Assembly: GCA_030562195.1 (NCBI GenBank)
Contig: CM060200.1
Location: forward strand, 1,860,001-1,924,000
DNA from: Nipponacmea schrenckii
Taxonomy: Eukaryota > Mollusca > Gastropoda > Lottiidae
Direction: 5' to 3'
DNA: 64,000 bases
Shown: piece after piece, positions 1 to 11,500 of the stretch
How the letters are laid out: the number at the start of each line of letters is the position of its first letter
Numbering within the stretch: position 1 is the stretch's first letter
The notes under the pieces: generated by a model
Databases searched by the model: none
What the model saw: only the letters and a program-made list of their open reading frames with translations
What the model was told of the DNA's origin: nothing
Program-made: the position numbers and the translations under genes

Positions 1-207
1 AAATAATTTGCATATTATAGTGTATATATTCTATTGGTCTTCATTGTTTAGTTCATGTTTTGGATCAATATTTGACAGGCCTTTATGCCTAATTGTTAGC
101 CAAATAAAGAATTAATTATCAATGTATTATACCAATGCGGTCTGTCTTGCCACAAAAACAATGACAGAGATGTGTCAATGAGTAGATAAATTCTCATAAA
201 ATTGGTC

Positions 208-270
208 GATTTGGCAATGTGCCGATTTGTCCAATGACCTTGACCGCAAAGTAAAATTCAAAATGGCAGA
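208..270 (+). promoter_or_regulatory. Upstream block of zinc-finger gene 1
   Basis: This block holds CGATTTG-type words, then TGACCTTGA at 235-243 (the reverse complement of TCAAGGTCA, an extended nuclear-receptor half-site of the ERR/FTZ-F1 kind), then AAAATGGCAGA at 260-270 (YY1-like, with one change from the AAAATGGCGGA of the other copies). Related blocks precede the two following zinc-finger genes, so it is probably promoter or 5' noncoding exon. Factor binding is inferred from motif resemblance only. Confidence 0.45.
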
Positions 271-716
271 AAATTGTAACTGAAAAAACGCAATTCTCAG
301 TTTAATTTTGCTCCAGTGAATCCTTGATTTCAGATAATCGTTAAATCATTAATCTATTATATTTTTGTCTTACAAATTATATAGGTTTCGGGTTAAGTGG
401 ACAATTAAGTGAACCAAATAATTTTTAGGAGGCGAGGAGGTGTGTCTATTCACTCAAATCCACCAATATATTTCAACTACCAACTCCAATTTTCCATCAC
501 ACGAAAATTTCAACTACCAACTCCAATTTAACTTATCCATCACACGAAATATAAGCTGTTGGATAATGGTAATAAAAACAAAAAAATGTAACAATAGACA
601 GTAGTCCTTTTGTGTAAACAAGTTAAAAGATTTTGCCCAGTTTCCTAATTTGTCAAGCTCATCCAAATAAATTTATAATAAGTGAGCTAAAAAAAAATAA
701 ACAAAAGAGACAAAAA

Positions 717-1505
717 ATGCTTCCTAAAGTCAGTTGTTTTCCTTGTGGAGTTTGTGGACAAATTTATGATTCTTATGACCAACTGTTCTTTCATGTTTAT
801 ACTTTTCATAAAACGTCACCAGCATCTATTAAATGTGATGCTTGCAATGATTCATTTTTTTCAGACACTGAATTGACAAAGCATATCACTAGCGTCCATG
901 CAGGAGAAAAACCCTATCAATGTGATGTTTGTAATAAATCCTTTTCATTAAAGAAATATCTATTGGGACACAGTTGGACACATGTGAATGAAAAACCTTT
1001 CAAGTGTGAATTTTGTAGTAAATCTTATTATCCAAAATCACAGTTGACTTTTCACATGAGATTACATACTGGAGAGAAACCCTATAAATGTGATGTTTGT
1101 TGTAATTCCTTTTCTTGTAAATCACAATTAAATGTGCATGTGCAGACTCATGCTGGAAAGAAAGCTTTTGAATGTGATATTTGTAGTAAATCTTTTTGTA
1201 GAAAAGCACATCTGGATAGACATATTTGGACACATACTGAAGATAAACCTTTCAAGTGTGGTGTTTGTGAGAAATCATTTACCCTGAACCAGCAATTGAT
1301 GATACATTCAGAGAAACATACTGGAGAAAAACCTTTCAAATGTGATACCTGTTTTAAATCATTTCCAACTAAACAGCAATTGACTTATCATATGATGACA
1401 CATACTGGGGAAAAACCATACGAATGTGGTGTTTGTAGTAAATCATTTCCTACCAAATATAAATTGAGACTGCATACTAAAACACATACTAAGAGGAAAA
1501 CTTAA
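717..1505 (+). CDS. C2H2 zinc-finger protein 1 (9 fingers)
   Basis: The coding region is one exon of 262 residues made almost entirely of C2H2 fingers (C-x2-C-x12-H-x3/4-H) joined by TGEKP-like linkers, so it is probably a nuclear DNA-binding protein. The reading frame is open further upstream from 633, but the ATG at 717 is chosen because the next residues match the starts of the two downstream paralogues (M-x-P, then PCGVCG). Finger 1 (CGVCGQIYDSYDQLFFHVYTFH type) is shared by all three genes and is separated from the rest. There is no KRAB, BTB or ZAD domain. Linkers in this copy are the least conserved of the three (VNEKP, AGKKA, TEDKP). The end is odd: the stop at 1503-1505 falls where a linker residue is expected, and a partial tenth finger follows. 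No named orthologue can be given. Confidence 0.85.
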   Translation: MLPKVSCFPCGVCGQIYDSYDQLFFHVYTFHKTSPASIKCDACNDSFFSDTELTKHITSVHAGEKPYQCDVCNKSFSLKKYLLGHSWTHVNEKPFKCEFCSKSYYPKSQLTFHMRLHTGEKPYKCDVCCNSFSCKSQLNVHVQTHAGKKAFECDICSKSFCRKAHLDRHIWTHTEDKPFKCGVCEKSFTLNQQLMIHSEKHTGEKPFKCDTCFKSFPTKQQLTYHMMTHTGEKPYECGVCSKSFPTKYKLRLHTKTHTKRKT

Positions 1506-1545
1506 ACATGTGATATTTGTAGTAAATTTATTGAACAAATTTTAT
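1506..1545 (+). pseudogene. Remnant of a tenth zinc finger after the stop
   Basis: Directly after the TAA, in the same frame, the sequence reads T-C-D-I-C-S-K-F, the first half of a C2H2 finger. No L-x2-H-x3-H half follows. The gene therefore probably once had at least one more finger and was cut short by a stop in the linker. Confidence 0.5.
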
Positions 1546-2432
1546 TATTAAATCTAGTTATAACCAAGTTTAGTTTTGTCTATCTCTCGGCCTAAAGACC
1601 CTAAACAAAAGTTGGCTGTCAAATCAGAAATGAAATTATAAATATTTTATGTATGGATCTATTTTATAACAATCTATGACCATCAATATTACATTATAAA
1701 TCACATCATTTCTATAATGCTGGTGATGTGCAATGGTGGATAAAATTTGACAGGCATCCTTACTTTAACAACAGATCTCTTCCAGTCTTATTGATAGAAA
1801 GTAATATGCTTGTGTGCAAGAGTTCACTGAAAGCTTTATCAAATAGATGATTAGTACATTGATTCCAGCCTTGCTGATGTGATGAGTGAATTACCACTTG
1901 TATTTATCTGTTTTAGCATTCTGCATGTCTTCATATTCCTAACTAGATTATGTTTGAACAAATTACTTGAAATTGTAATGGTAACAAGTAATAAGAATGC
2001 AGTATCCATGAAGAGCTGTTAATTCAAGATATTGGTTTGAGAATGGTAAGAGCCCCCAAAATAATCAAAACCTGCAATTCCTTTGATTTGGACGAAATGA
2101 AACAAAGATGAATGAAGCTTTATGTCCCACTCTTCTGCACCTTATGGGCTAATAAGGTTGGAAAACACCATACAGTGTGCAAGGAGGGAAATTTTACTAG
2201 GACAGCAGCATTAGCGTAATCTTTTTGTGATTTCCAACTGTCAAAGGAATCTGTAACGTTCACAGCCTCTATCACAAACAGTCTAGGTTTATTGTCCCAT
2301 CCAAATGACTAGACTATTTTACTATGTCGGTCCCTCAGATTTGCATCACTAACCAGGCTGAAAAATCCGAAAGTTAATCTCAACTTTTGTGGATTTGGAC
2401 GAATGTTTCAGATCAAATGTAGTTTTAAGGCG
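1546..2432. other. Intergenic, no gene seen
   Basis: This lies between zinc-finger genes 1 and 2. The only recognisable content is a SINE copy at 2088-2400, annotated separately. Confidence 0.6.
2088..2400 (-). repeat. SINE family 1, body without clear head
   Basis: This copy carries the family body in reverse orientation: CCCACTCTTCTGCACCTTAT, then a GTGCAAGGAGGGAAATTTT segment, a CCAACTGTC segment and GTTTATTGTCCCATCC. It aligns by eye with the copies at 20.3, 40.3, 41.7, 56.3 and 63.7 kb. The tRNA-like head is eroded. Confidence 0.65.
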
Positions 2433-2607
2433 ATATGACGAGAGGGCGATTTGACCGTTTAATTTTAAAAATGGCGGAAGCTGTAGCGGACGATACTTTT
2501 GTCCTGAAATCTTACTTAACTATGATCTTGTCGATTATTTAAAACTCACGGCTGCTAATTATTGAAAGTGTCACAATGACTATTATGAATAGACTCTTGA
2601 TGAGCAG
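2433..2607 (+). promoter_or_regulatory. Upstream block and probable 5' noncoding exon of zinc-finger gene 2
   Basis: GGGCGATTTGACCG is followed by AAAATGGCGGA at 2467-2477 (YY1-like core). A good donor, GTAGGT, lies at 2608-2613 and an acceptor, ATAACAG, ends at 3124, nine bases before the ATG. This suggests a noncoding first exon spliced to the coding exon. The nuclear-receptor-like half-site of copies 1 and 3 is not intact here. Confidence 0.45.
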
Positions 2608-3132
2608 GTAGGTTTCACGTTGGGGTTGCAGGAACTCTGAATTCATCCTTGAGAATTATTTCAGGTGCGTCTATTCACTCAATTTCAACCAAATTGATGA
2701 GAAGCAGAGAAGGTATTCAATTATTGTAAATTATTGTATTTTTTATTGTAAATTTTTAATATAGAACCTCATTGATATGTTTTTTCATAATTTACATTTC
2801 AGAGAGGCAAAATGAAATGAAAGGTAATAGTGTTTTAAATTTTACTTTATATTCAAACTTAAGTCTTATAAAAAGGGAATGCTTTAATGGATTGAACTTA
2901 AAGTCAGACTTTATGAAAGATTATATACTATTGTCCTATCGTCTAATGTTTTGGCTAAATGATGTCTTCCTCAGAAACACTTCAATAGTCTATGATCTAA
3001 TTTGTATGTCCTTCTATAAATGTTATTATTTGTAATTCAGATATCAGTAAATGAAACCTCTCTACAGAACAAGATAAATGGAGTGACCATGAAACTTGAT
3101 ATAAGTATTAACAGAATATAACAGGATAGAAA

Positions 3133-4209
3133 ATGGTTCCTAAGAACTGTTGTTTACCATGTGGAGTGTGTGGACAAATTTTCAATTCATCCGACGAACT
3201 TTTTTGGCATGTTTATTCACTACATAAAACATCTTGTGACCTTCCAGTACAAAAATCTACTTTTTCAGTGAAGAAACCTTTGATATGTGACTTCTGTAGT
3301 AGAACATTTGGTACAAAGACTGAATTGATAAGACACATAAGAAGTCATACAGGAGAGAAACCATATCAGTGTGATGTTTGTAATAAGTCATTTTCAAACT
3401 CAAGTTCATTTAATGTGCACAGTAAGACTCATACAGGAGAGAAACCTTTTAAATGTGATGTTTGTAATAAATTTTTTTATAGAAAGTTTGAAATAATTAT
3501 TCACATGAGAAAGCATACTGGAGAGAAACCATACGAGTGTGATGTGTGTAGTAAGTCATTTTCTCGAAAACATTTATTAACTATGCATTTAAGAACACAT
3601 ACTGGAGAGAGACCTTATGAATGTAGTATTTGTTTTAAAACATTTTCTAGAAAACATATTTTAACCACACATTTCAAATCTCATAATGGAGGTAAACTTT
3701 ATAAATGTGAAGTTTGTAATCAAATGTTTTTAACAAAGTTAGAATTTTGCAGACATTTGAAAGTCCACAGAGAAAAGAAATGCTTTATTTGTGCTGTTTG
3801 TGGTAAATCTTTCAATTACAAAGGTCATTTTACTGTACATCTTAGGAGTCATACTGGAGAAAAACCTTTTAAATGTAGTATTTGTGATAAAATATTCACT
3901 ACAAGTGGCCATTTATCTGATCATTTCAGAACTCACACTGGAGAAAAACCTTACAAATGTGATTTCTGTGGTAAGAATTTTATTACAAGCTCTAAAAGAA
4001 TGATACATCTCCGGGTACATACTGGAGAGAGACCTTATAAATGTGGTGTTTGTGATAAATCATTTCCTACAAACTCAAAATTAAAAAAACATATGAGAAC
4101 ACACACAGGAGAGAAACCTTACAAGTGTGAGACTTGTGGTAAATCATATACGACAAGTAGTGGTTTGGTAAGGCATATCAAGGTACATACTGGAGAAATA
4201 CCAATCTGA
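3133..4209 (+). CDS. C2H2 zinc-finger protein 2 (12 fingers)
   Basis: The single coding exon gives 358 residues with twelve C2H2 fingers. Finger 1 (residues about 9-30) is the family's distinctive N-terminal finger starting [10 protein letters not shown] spacer of about 25 residues follows, then eleven contiguous fingers mostly joined by TGEKPY/F linkers. The protein is probably a nuclear DNA-binding regulator; its target cannot be read from the sequence. The start is the ATG after a splice-acceptor-like ATAACAG, and the N-terminus matches copies 1 and 3. No extra effector domain is seen. The frame is intact and the linkers are well kept, so this looks like a functional copy. Its flanks share promoter words with the other two genes, which marks a tandem triplication. 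Confidence 0.9.
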   Translation: MVPKNCCLPCGVCGQIFNSSDELFWHVYSLHKTSCDLPVQKSTFSVKKPLICDFCSRTFGTKTELIRHIRSHTGEKPYQCDVCNKSFSNSSSFNVHSKTHTGEKPFKCDVCNKFFYRKFEIIIHMRKHTGEKPYECDVCSKSFSRKHLLTMHLRTHTGERPYECSICFKTFSRKHILTTHFKSHNGGKLYKCEVCNQMFLTKLEFCRHLKVHREKKCFICAVCGKSFNYKGHFTVHLRSHTGEKPFKCSICDKIFTTSGHLSDHFRTHTGEKPYKCDFCGKNFITSSKRMIHLRVHTGERPYKCGVCDKSFPTNSKLKKHMRTHTGEKPYKCETCGKSYTTSSGLVRHIKVHTGEIPI

Positions 4210-4304
4210 TTATTATTACTGTTAACAAGATTTTATTATTTATTTTATCCATTGACTTTAAAACGGAGCAGAACCATCAGTAGTATATTTCTTTTCAGTT
4301 ATGT

Positions 4305-4614
4305 TAAAGGGAAAATAGGTCTTAGGATAAACATAAAATTTTAGTTCTCAAGAATGATCAATATGTGTATATATTCATCAGTGAACCTACCTGGTGTCAT
4401 AAAGTAACAGAATCTAGCAAAACTAAATCAATTTATTAAGCGGTTTTCAATAATCAAATGCATCTTTATGGATAATTACTTAGTATTTTGGATATTTATT
4501 TATTTTTTTATGTTATTTATGGAAGCAGGTATATTTACTGATGAATAGAGCTCTCATTGGCCAAATTTAAAATTTTCAAATTTTATGTTCATTTTAAGAC
4601 CTATTATCCCTTTA
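4305..4614. repeat. Fold-back MITE family 1, full copy
   Basis: The element is bounded by TTAA and has terminal inverted repeats: TTAAAGGGAAAATAGGTCTT on the left, AAGACCTATTATCCCTTTAA on the right. Inside, the left arm (TCAGTGAACCTACCTGGTGT) and the right arm (GCAGGTATATTTACTGATGA) face each other, with an AT-rich centre. Related copies occur at 16.5, 17.2, 28.6, 38.0, 43.8, 44.2, 45.3, 51.7 and 52.3 kb. No transposase is present. Confidence 0.8.
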
Positions 4615-5379
4615 AGAAATTACATACAAATCAGTTCACTTTATTTTGAGGAAGAAGGAATAAGGATTATGTACATTTGTACAAAAAACATCACAAAAAA
4701 AATTCATCAAACCCCAAAATACAGAGTACTTTTAGTTTTTCAAGTTTTAAGTATATGTGTTTTGTTTCTATTACTGTTCATTCAACTGATGGTTTATGAT
4801 TGTGCTAAGATAATTCTGTTACACTGTGTTATGTCCATATGCTTTTCATATTTATATAAATAGTTCAGAATCAACAAAATGGCTTTCATTATTGCACAAA
4901 AGCTATTCAAGATATCAGGAAATCTGGAATTAAAATTGGTTTGCTTGATTGACCAATCAGATGACTGGTTACTTAAAAAGTGAAGTTATTGTGTAACAGT
5001 TCCCTGGTCTACATAAATATTCTCTCTTTGTCCTTAGGCACTTCTTTCTGACTGTTGTCAAGGGGTGGTTAATCTTACTGGCTACACTTGGGGCTCAATA
5101 TTGGCAGAGGGAAGGTGGAGTTTTCAATGTCAGTTTCATAGTGTTAATGGTGTAAGTAACAGGGCTGACCTGAAAATTTAGATTGGGCAATGAAAACTAA
5201 GACAAATGATAGATTCTCTTCAGTTGGAAATTGAAAGAGAGCAGTCTAATGGAGCTATCCTAAAAAACTTTCCCTTATTGCCCACAGCATAACACATCCA
5301 GAATCAAATTTATCAGCTTTAACTTATATTCGATTACTTCTCATTAAATTTAAGTGATGAATATTAATTTTGTCTCAGT
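4615..5379. other. Intergenic, no gene seen
   Basis: The open frame crossing into this region from 4585 begins inside the MITE and is not credible as a gene. A remnant of MITE family 3 (CCAATCAGATGACTGG words) lies near 4925-4990. Nothing else is recognised. Confidence 0.5.
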
Positions 5380-5530
5380 GGGCGATTTGACTATGGTCCG
5401 ATTTGACTTATGACCTTGACCGTCTACAGAAATATAAAATGGCGGAGAGAGTATAATGCACGGGATCCCTCGAATTCATTTCAGCGATTCTTGGCAAGAT
5501 TATACCGAAAACTCACATCTGGGTCGGTCG
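5380..5530 (+). promoter_or_regulatory. Upstream block and probable 5' noncoding exon of zinc-finger gene 3
   Basis: GGGCGATTTGACTATGG and CCGATTTGAC are followed by TGACCTTGA at 5411-5419 and AAAATGGCGGA at 5436-5446, in the same order and close spacing as upstream of gene 1. A donor GTAGGT lies at 5531-5536. The matching acceptor is probably TTACACAG ending at 6232, 21 bases before the ATG. Confidence 0.5.
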
Positions 5531-6253
5531 GTAGGTATATTTTCGCAACATTTTACTTTGTAATGAAAATATTTTGAGTTCTTCTGCAGATAATCGAGGT
5601 AGACCAAAGACTATTGTTTATTTTCGGTGCGTCTTGACACCAAATTTCAACTTTTCTAGCATTCATTGTGTTCCTTTGTTTTCCAAATTACTCATTTCGT
5701 TACAACTGAACCATGATATTGAATCGAGTTGTTAGTTCAATAATATAGATGTTTGAAGTGAACAAAGCAAATATTTTTATTTATTTTCTTGCTATAAGAA
5801 TTGAAATATCAGCCTCAAAATATTATTGTTCATAGTTCACAGTGTTTGTGAAAGATTGGTAAAGATACAATTTCGTGTAAATTTCAATGAAAAGAAACAC
5901 ATTTCCACAAAAGAGGTCCGAATTCTGGCAGAAAATTTTTCTCTGTGAGACATTCCAAGACTAGCAGTACTACTTTGATGCTGCTATTCCAATATTCATT
6001 GAAAGAATGGAAAAATAAAAAAAATAAATAAAAATTTACTATGCTCAGACTATAAACTTACATCACATGACTGCAACTACTAGAGACCATGTGATCTCAG
6101 CATCATCTATAACAGTTGATTTTTCAATTTAAACATTGGCCTTCTTTTATATTTTAGGGCTTGTTTCCATGGTAAAATAAAACAGAAAATTAAATGAGAA
6201 ATGATGAATTGGTAACCTAATTAATTACACAGGATTGACAAATCTACTTAAAA

Positions 6254-7309
6254 ATGATGCCAAATAATTTCTCTTTCAATGCCCCATGTGGAGTGTGTGG
6301 AGAAATATTTACCTCAAATCAGTTATTTAGACATATTGTTAACCATATTAACAATCTAACAGGAGAAGAACAATATACTTGTGATGTTTGTGGTAAGGTA
6401 TTTTGTCGTAAATGGTATTATGAAGCACATATAAAGAAACATCTGAACGAGCCTCCTATAGAGGAACAATTTACCTGTAATCTATGTGGTAAATCGTTCA
6501 CAGAAAAAGCAAATCTGAGCCGACATATCTTAATGCATGATAGGATTAAACCATTCTCAGAATTTCGATGTGATGTTTGTAGTAAATCATTTGTTTCAAT
6601 TGGTAAATTGAGAACACACATAAGAACACATACTGGAGAGAAGCCATATAAATGTGATGTTTGTGGTATGTCATTTGCTGAAAATGGAAATCTTACATCC
6701 CATAAGAGAACACATACTGGACAAAAACGTTTTCCATGTGAATTTTGTAGCAAGGCATTTTATGAAAGAGGTCACTTAAGAAGACATCAGATTATTCATA
6801 CTGGTGATACACCTTATAAATGTGATGTTTGTAGTCAATTCTGTTCCACCAAGTCTCATTTGACTATTCACATGAGGCAACATACAGGCGAGCGACCTTA
6901 CAAGTGTGATATATGTAGTAAATCATTTACTGCTAACAGCCAATTGCTCTTTCATAAGAAGATACATTCAGATGAGAAACCATTTAAATGTGGTGTTTGT
7001 GAAAAATCATTTATTGCAACAAATGATTTGAAAAGACATATGAGGAAACACACTGGAGAAAAACCATTTAAATGTGATATTTGTAATAAAGCATTTAAAA
7101 GTAACAATGGCATTAAGAAGCATTTTAGAACACATTTAACAGACAAATTGAGTACAATTAATAGTCAGAGTTTTGATGGTAAACCAAAGTTAATAGTGCC
7201 GATATACAATGAACACCAAACTGAAGAAGAGAGACCTTGTACATGTGGTGTCTGTGGTAAATCCTTTACCGTGATAAAACAATTGAATAAACATATAAGT
7301 TTACATTGA
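6254..7309 (+). CDS. C2H2 zinc-finger protein 3 (11 fingers)
   Basis: The single coding exon gives 351 residues. The family N-terminal finger (PCGVCGEIF, slightly shortened to x11 spacing) is followed by nine fingers with mainly TGEKP linkers. A spacer of about 40 residues with no finger (about residues 295-332) precedes an isolated last finger (CGVCGKSFTVIKQLNKHISLH type). Two ATGs are adjacent at 6254 and 6257; either may start the protein. It is a probable nuclear DNA-binding protein with no other domain. It is the most diverged of the three paralogues: two linkers carry insertions and one finger reads CSQFC in place of the usual F. Upstream promoter words are shared with genes 1 and 2. 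Confidence 0.9.
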   Translation: MMPNNFSFNAPCGVCGEIFTSNQLFRHIVNHINNLTGEEQYTCDVCGKVFCRKWYYEAHIKKHLNEPPIEEQFTCNLCGKSFTEKANLSRHILMHDRIKPFSEFRCDVCSKSFVSIGKLRTHIRTHTGEKPYKCDVCGMSFAENGNLTSHKRTHTGQKRFPCEFCSKAFYERGHLRRHQIIHTGDTPYKCDVCSQFCSTKSHLTIHMRQHTGERPYKCDICSKSFTANSQLLFHKKIHSDEKPFKCGVCEKSFIATNDLKRHMRKHTGEKPFKCDICNKAFKSNNGIKKHFRTHLTDKLSTINSQSFDGKPKLIVPIYNEHQTEEERPCTCGVCGKSFTVIKQLNKHISLH

Positions 7310-8542
7310 ATATAGAGTGTCAGTAAATCTGTTCTAATTGTAATCCCGGTGATTATCAAGAAACTTGAATGTTGAAAATGAGAGATTGATGAGAAAGGTA
7401 CACAACCGTTGTCTCAAATATATCCTAGTTTTAAAATAAATCCAGCTTGTATTTTTCTATGTTTTGATTGCTTAAGATTTAGCAATTGTGTTTTTTTCTC
7501 TACTTGGCTTTGTATCAGTTGTGGACTGTGTTAAAGGAGACCTAGTTTATAACTTGTCTGGAATATTAATGCTCATTTTATGTTATAAATTAGACTATTA
7601 TAGATATAATTCTATCTGTGATAGAAAGCTTTAAAGTGTAAATCTACAATTTTTGTTGTAATAAATGTAATTATTGTGAACTGACAACTTTTTTTTATAC
7701 TTACACATTTTCAGAACCACCATTTCTTGGCAGTCTGAACTACAAAATTGTAGTGTAGCCTATATGTATGGTTGGTTGGTTGGTAGATGACAAGTTAACT
7801 TTCGCTTCCAGCAGATTTTGATATCACAAACTACACCTACATGACTATAACATCTCATATATACATAAGCAATCCAATTCAAGGGCAATAACTCAATAGC
7901 CTTCATTTAAAAGTGAACAATATTGATTTTCTGTCAATATACATGCACTTACTACATCAAAACCAACTTAAGCCTCTATATCTAGTTAACAAAACAAATT
8001 TATTTAGATATTGAATAGGTTGGCCATTTTGCCACTATCAGGCCCATACTATAGCACCCTTGAAAAAATTGCTCTGTCAACTGACCAACTTCATATAAGA
8101 CCATACTCCAGTGTCCCTCCATGATCCTAAAGCAATTTATGGATATGAACATGAACAGGCTATTTTACTTGCCTATCTGAACAATCAATACCATTTGATT
8201 TCTTTTGCTAATATATCAGTTACTTGCTCAAAGGTACCTTCTATTATAAAAGATGACATGAGTTTAATGCATTGTCAAAAGTTTAGCCTTGTATTATCTT
8301 TTTATTGAGCGATAAGCTATCTGAAGTAAAGGTTTCTTTGTGATAAAATGGAAGAACTTGACATTAGAGACTACAAGTACCTGTTAAAGGAAAGATAAAT
8401 CTGAATCATGTAGTGGCGCTGCGGTTTGTTTACATGTCGTGAAGCAACTTGCTCTTTTACACTCTTTGATTAAAATTAAATTGAAGGGTATTCATCAACA
8501 GAAATTCGTAAATTGTATTATTTGAAAAAATCAAGATTTAAA
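7310..8542. other. Intergenic and 5' region of the PRXL2C gene
   Basis: No gene is seen. A short GGTTGGTTGGT run lies near 7770. The last 150 bases before the next ATG probably hold the PRXL2C promoter and 5' UTR (CpG-containing GTGGCGCTGCGG near 8412), but no TATA box is clear. Confidence 0.4.
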
Positions 8543-11500
8543 ATGTCGGACGCAGACATTGTCGAACAGGATCCCGATGCCGTGAAAGAGGTGAACCAAA
8601 AAATGAAAATTTCACGTGGTGTTCGCCAAGAAACCGAAGTAGACTCGTTGGATCTGGTATCAATAGGAAATCAGGTTGTGTTTGATGAAAATGGCAATAA
8701 AATTATTTTTGGTGATGTTTATAAAAAACAGAAAACCATCATAGTGTTTACACGGGTGAGTAGGCTATTGGCTGATTTCTGTTTTGAATTTGAAAACTTG
8801 AGAGCCATTGGTAAACTTTGCTTATTATGGGGGAAGGGTTACTCCTTGATACTTCTCTTTTCAACAAAGCTATGTTCTATATTTCAGCATTTGCTGTGTT
8901 TTATGTGTAAGGAATATGTTGAAGGTGAGTGAATTTAAAAGAAAGGGAGGGTGGTGAAAATTCAAAAGTGAACTGTCGTATGGTACAGCCCACACCTTCC
9001 CTGAGACATTTCTGAGAGACAAAAGTGTGGAAGGCAAGGAACACCAGAGCCTGTAAAAGGTTGATTAAAAGTCAAAAGTGAATATAGAATTCTGTTTTTG
9101 TATTGAAATATGAATTTATTTTTCAGATTTGGCTGTAGTACCACTAGAATATCTTCAGGTTGGTATTTTATTATTAAAATGTCTTTTAGATATACCAACT
9201 CTAAAACTTAACAAGGACAAATTGTTTTTTACAATCTTTACTATACTAGTTGTTATTGGTACATTGGTATTCTAGTGGATATTAACAAATAAGTGGATGA
9301 GCTCCCCTTATATAGCTGGTCTCGGTTAACACAGATCATCCTATCTAATTCTGTATCAAATTACTGCTGACTTATTCTTACTCATCAGGAAAGAAAGAAA
9401 CAACTATATTTTACGAGGATAACAACTTGGGTTCACAAGTTCGCCGTGACAGGGATCCTTTCTACCAGCTGTTGCTTGGCCAAACCTCTTGACATTGATC
9501 TTTCCCGGATTATCCGTGTCCATTTACAGCTGGGTGGACTGGAATTGTGAGTGAAGATGACTTATTAAGGTCATCAGGAAAGAATCTCGTTTAAAATTCA
9601 TTGTGAATGTATGTGTAGAAGAAAAATTAAAAAACGTGTATTTTGTGTTTTTAGGATGCAGATGTAAGAATTGTAGTTATCTGTCCAGCTCCCCACAAAT
9701 TTATTAAGGTATTTTAATTTAATATATAGATTAATGCATTTTCAAAAAACTTTTTACAGAACACTTGATCACACAGTATACTGCTAGACAAACCGTAAAT
9801 AATTTTGTAAAAGTTTGCTTACAGAACACAGGACATTTCTATATACAAAGTTTTATTATTTTATGTTTGACTCCACCTTGATCTGCTTAGGTTTTATGAG
9901 TAGTACAACATTTATCTCTTAGTGCAGCTTCACCTATTATATATTCTGTTCATAGGTAGAAAAATTAGAAATAATGCATTTTCTGTGAGAAGTAGATAGC
10001 TAGTGTATATGTTATGTTAGAACAGGTGTCTTATTCTCAAAAACTTAATTTAGCTAAATCCAGATTTTAAGAAATACAGTAATCTAATTGGATAATAAAA
10101 CTGAATTTAAATCAATTTTATTTTTTGATCAATCAGATGACTGGATCACTAAAATCATTTTAAGTTAAGTTTTTGAGAATAAGGCCCCTGCTATGTTCAG
10201 ATACCTTTACTTTAGAATATTTTATAACTTATAAGACGGTCCAAGGCAATTATTAAGTTAAACTTAAAACATATAATTTTTGTATTTCTTGTAGCCATTC
10301 CGTAAAGTAACAGGATATAATTATTCTATGTACAGTGATCCAGACAGAAATCTCTATAAAGCTTTTGGTTTTAAAGAGAAATTAACCTCCACCAGCCTGT
10401 CAAGTAAGTATCAACATCATGTCTGGCAATTATGGGTCACTAAATCAGAGGCCCTCTCAGTGATGGTTCAGGGAGTTTGATGCAGAGGAAAGAATGGAAA
10501 ATTACTGTATGAATTGTCTTTAAATTATGACCTAACTATCCTCTTCTGGAAACTAGGTTTTTGTATGGGTTTACTGTTATAAAAAACAATGTCAGGTTCA
10601 AATCCTTGAGTGGCTTGCTGTTGCGGGAACTATATATTACATCCATTTTATAAACAAATTGTAGGTTGAAAATCTGTCCATTTATGCACATGTACTTGTG
10701 TATTTTTAAACAAATTGTACGTGGAGTATTGTATATTTATTTTGTGGTCATGTACTTGATCGCCGTAACATATATCTGTCCATTTGATACACATGTGCTT
10801 GTGTATTTTTAGTATTTCAGACGAATTGTATATTGAGATATTATGTATTTTCGATTTTTTTTCTTTTTTTTTTTTTTCTCCAATGTATTTCCCCATGGGC
10901 TGAATGTGAGACAGGACCATGTCCTTGTGTATTGGGCCTAATTCTGACCCATGTAAAATAAAGAGTTTATTATTATTATTATTATAAACTTCTCTCACAG
11001 TCTGAGCCTGTGGACAAGATTAGAATATCTCAAGCTAGTCTGTTCTCAGGGTACTCAGGTGTCCCATTTTTTTTATTTGATCTGAATTGTTATTTCCTTC
11101 TTGTAGATATGTTTACACATTATGCTGTTGGTAAAATTATAACTGTTTTAGACAGTGTGTATCACCTGTACTTGTAATCAAGGACTATGTTTAATGTCTT
11201 ATCTAACTGATTGTCTTGCAGAAAGTAAACATGTAAAATCAGGGTTTATTATGGGAGTTTTATCAAGTACGTGGAGAGCTATGAAGGTTCAGGAATACCA
11301 AGGAGACGTTAAACAACAAGGGGGATCACTCATCATTGGACCAGGTAGGTGTTATGCTTTTAGGATGTGATTATTGAAGATTTATTAATGTAAACTTTAT
11401 ATTTTACTGTTATCTGTGAATATCTTCATTCCATATATTCACAAGGCAGGATATAGTGTATCTGTAATTTATTTGACCCCCCTTCAACTTTCTATTAAAC

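Noticed and set aside
4585..4863. 92-codon frame
   Set aside because: It starts inside the right end of a MITE and has no family resemblance.
6418..6753. Minus-strand frames opposite the zinc-finger exons
   Set aside because: They are shadows of the repeated finger codons on the other strand.
8962..9198. 78-codon minus-strand frame inside PRXL2C
   Set aside because: It overlaps a confirmed PRXL2C exon on the plus strand and has no resemblance to a known protein.
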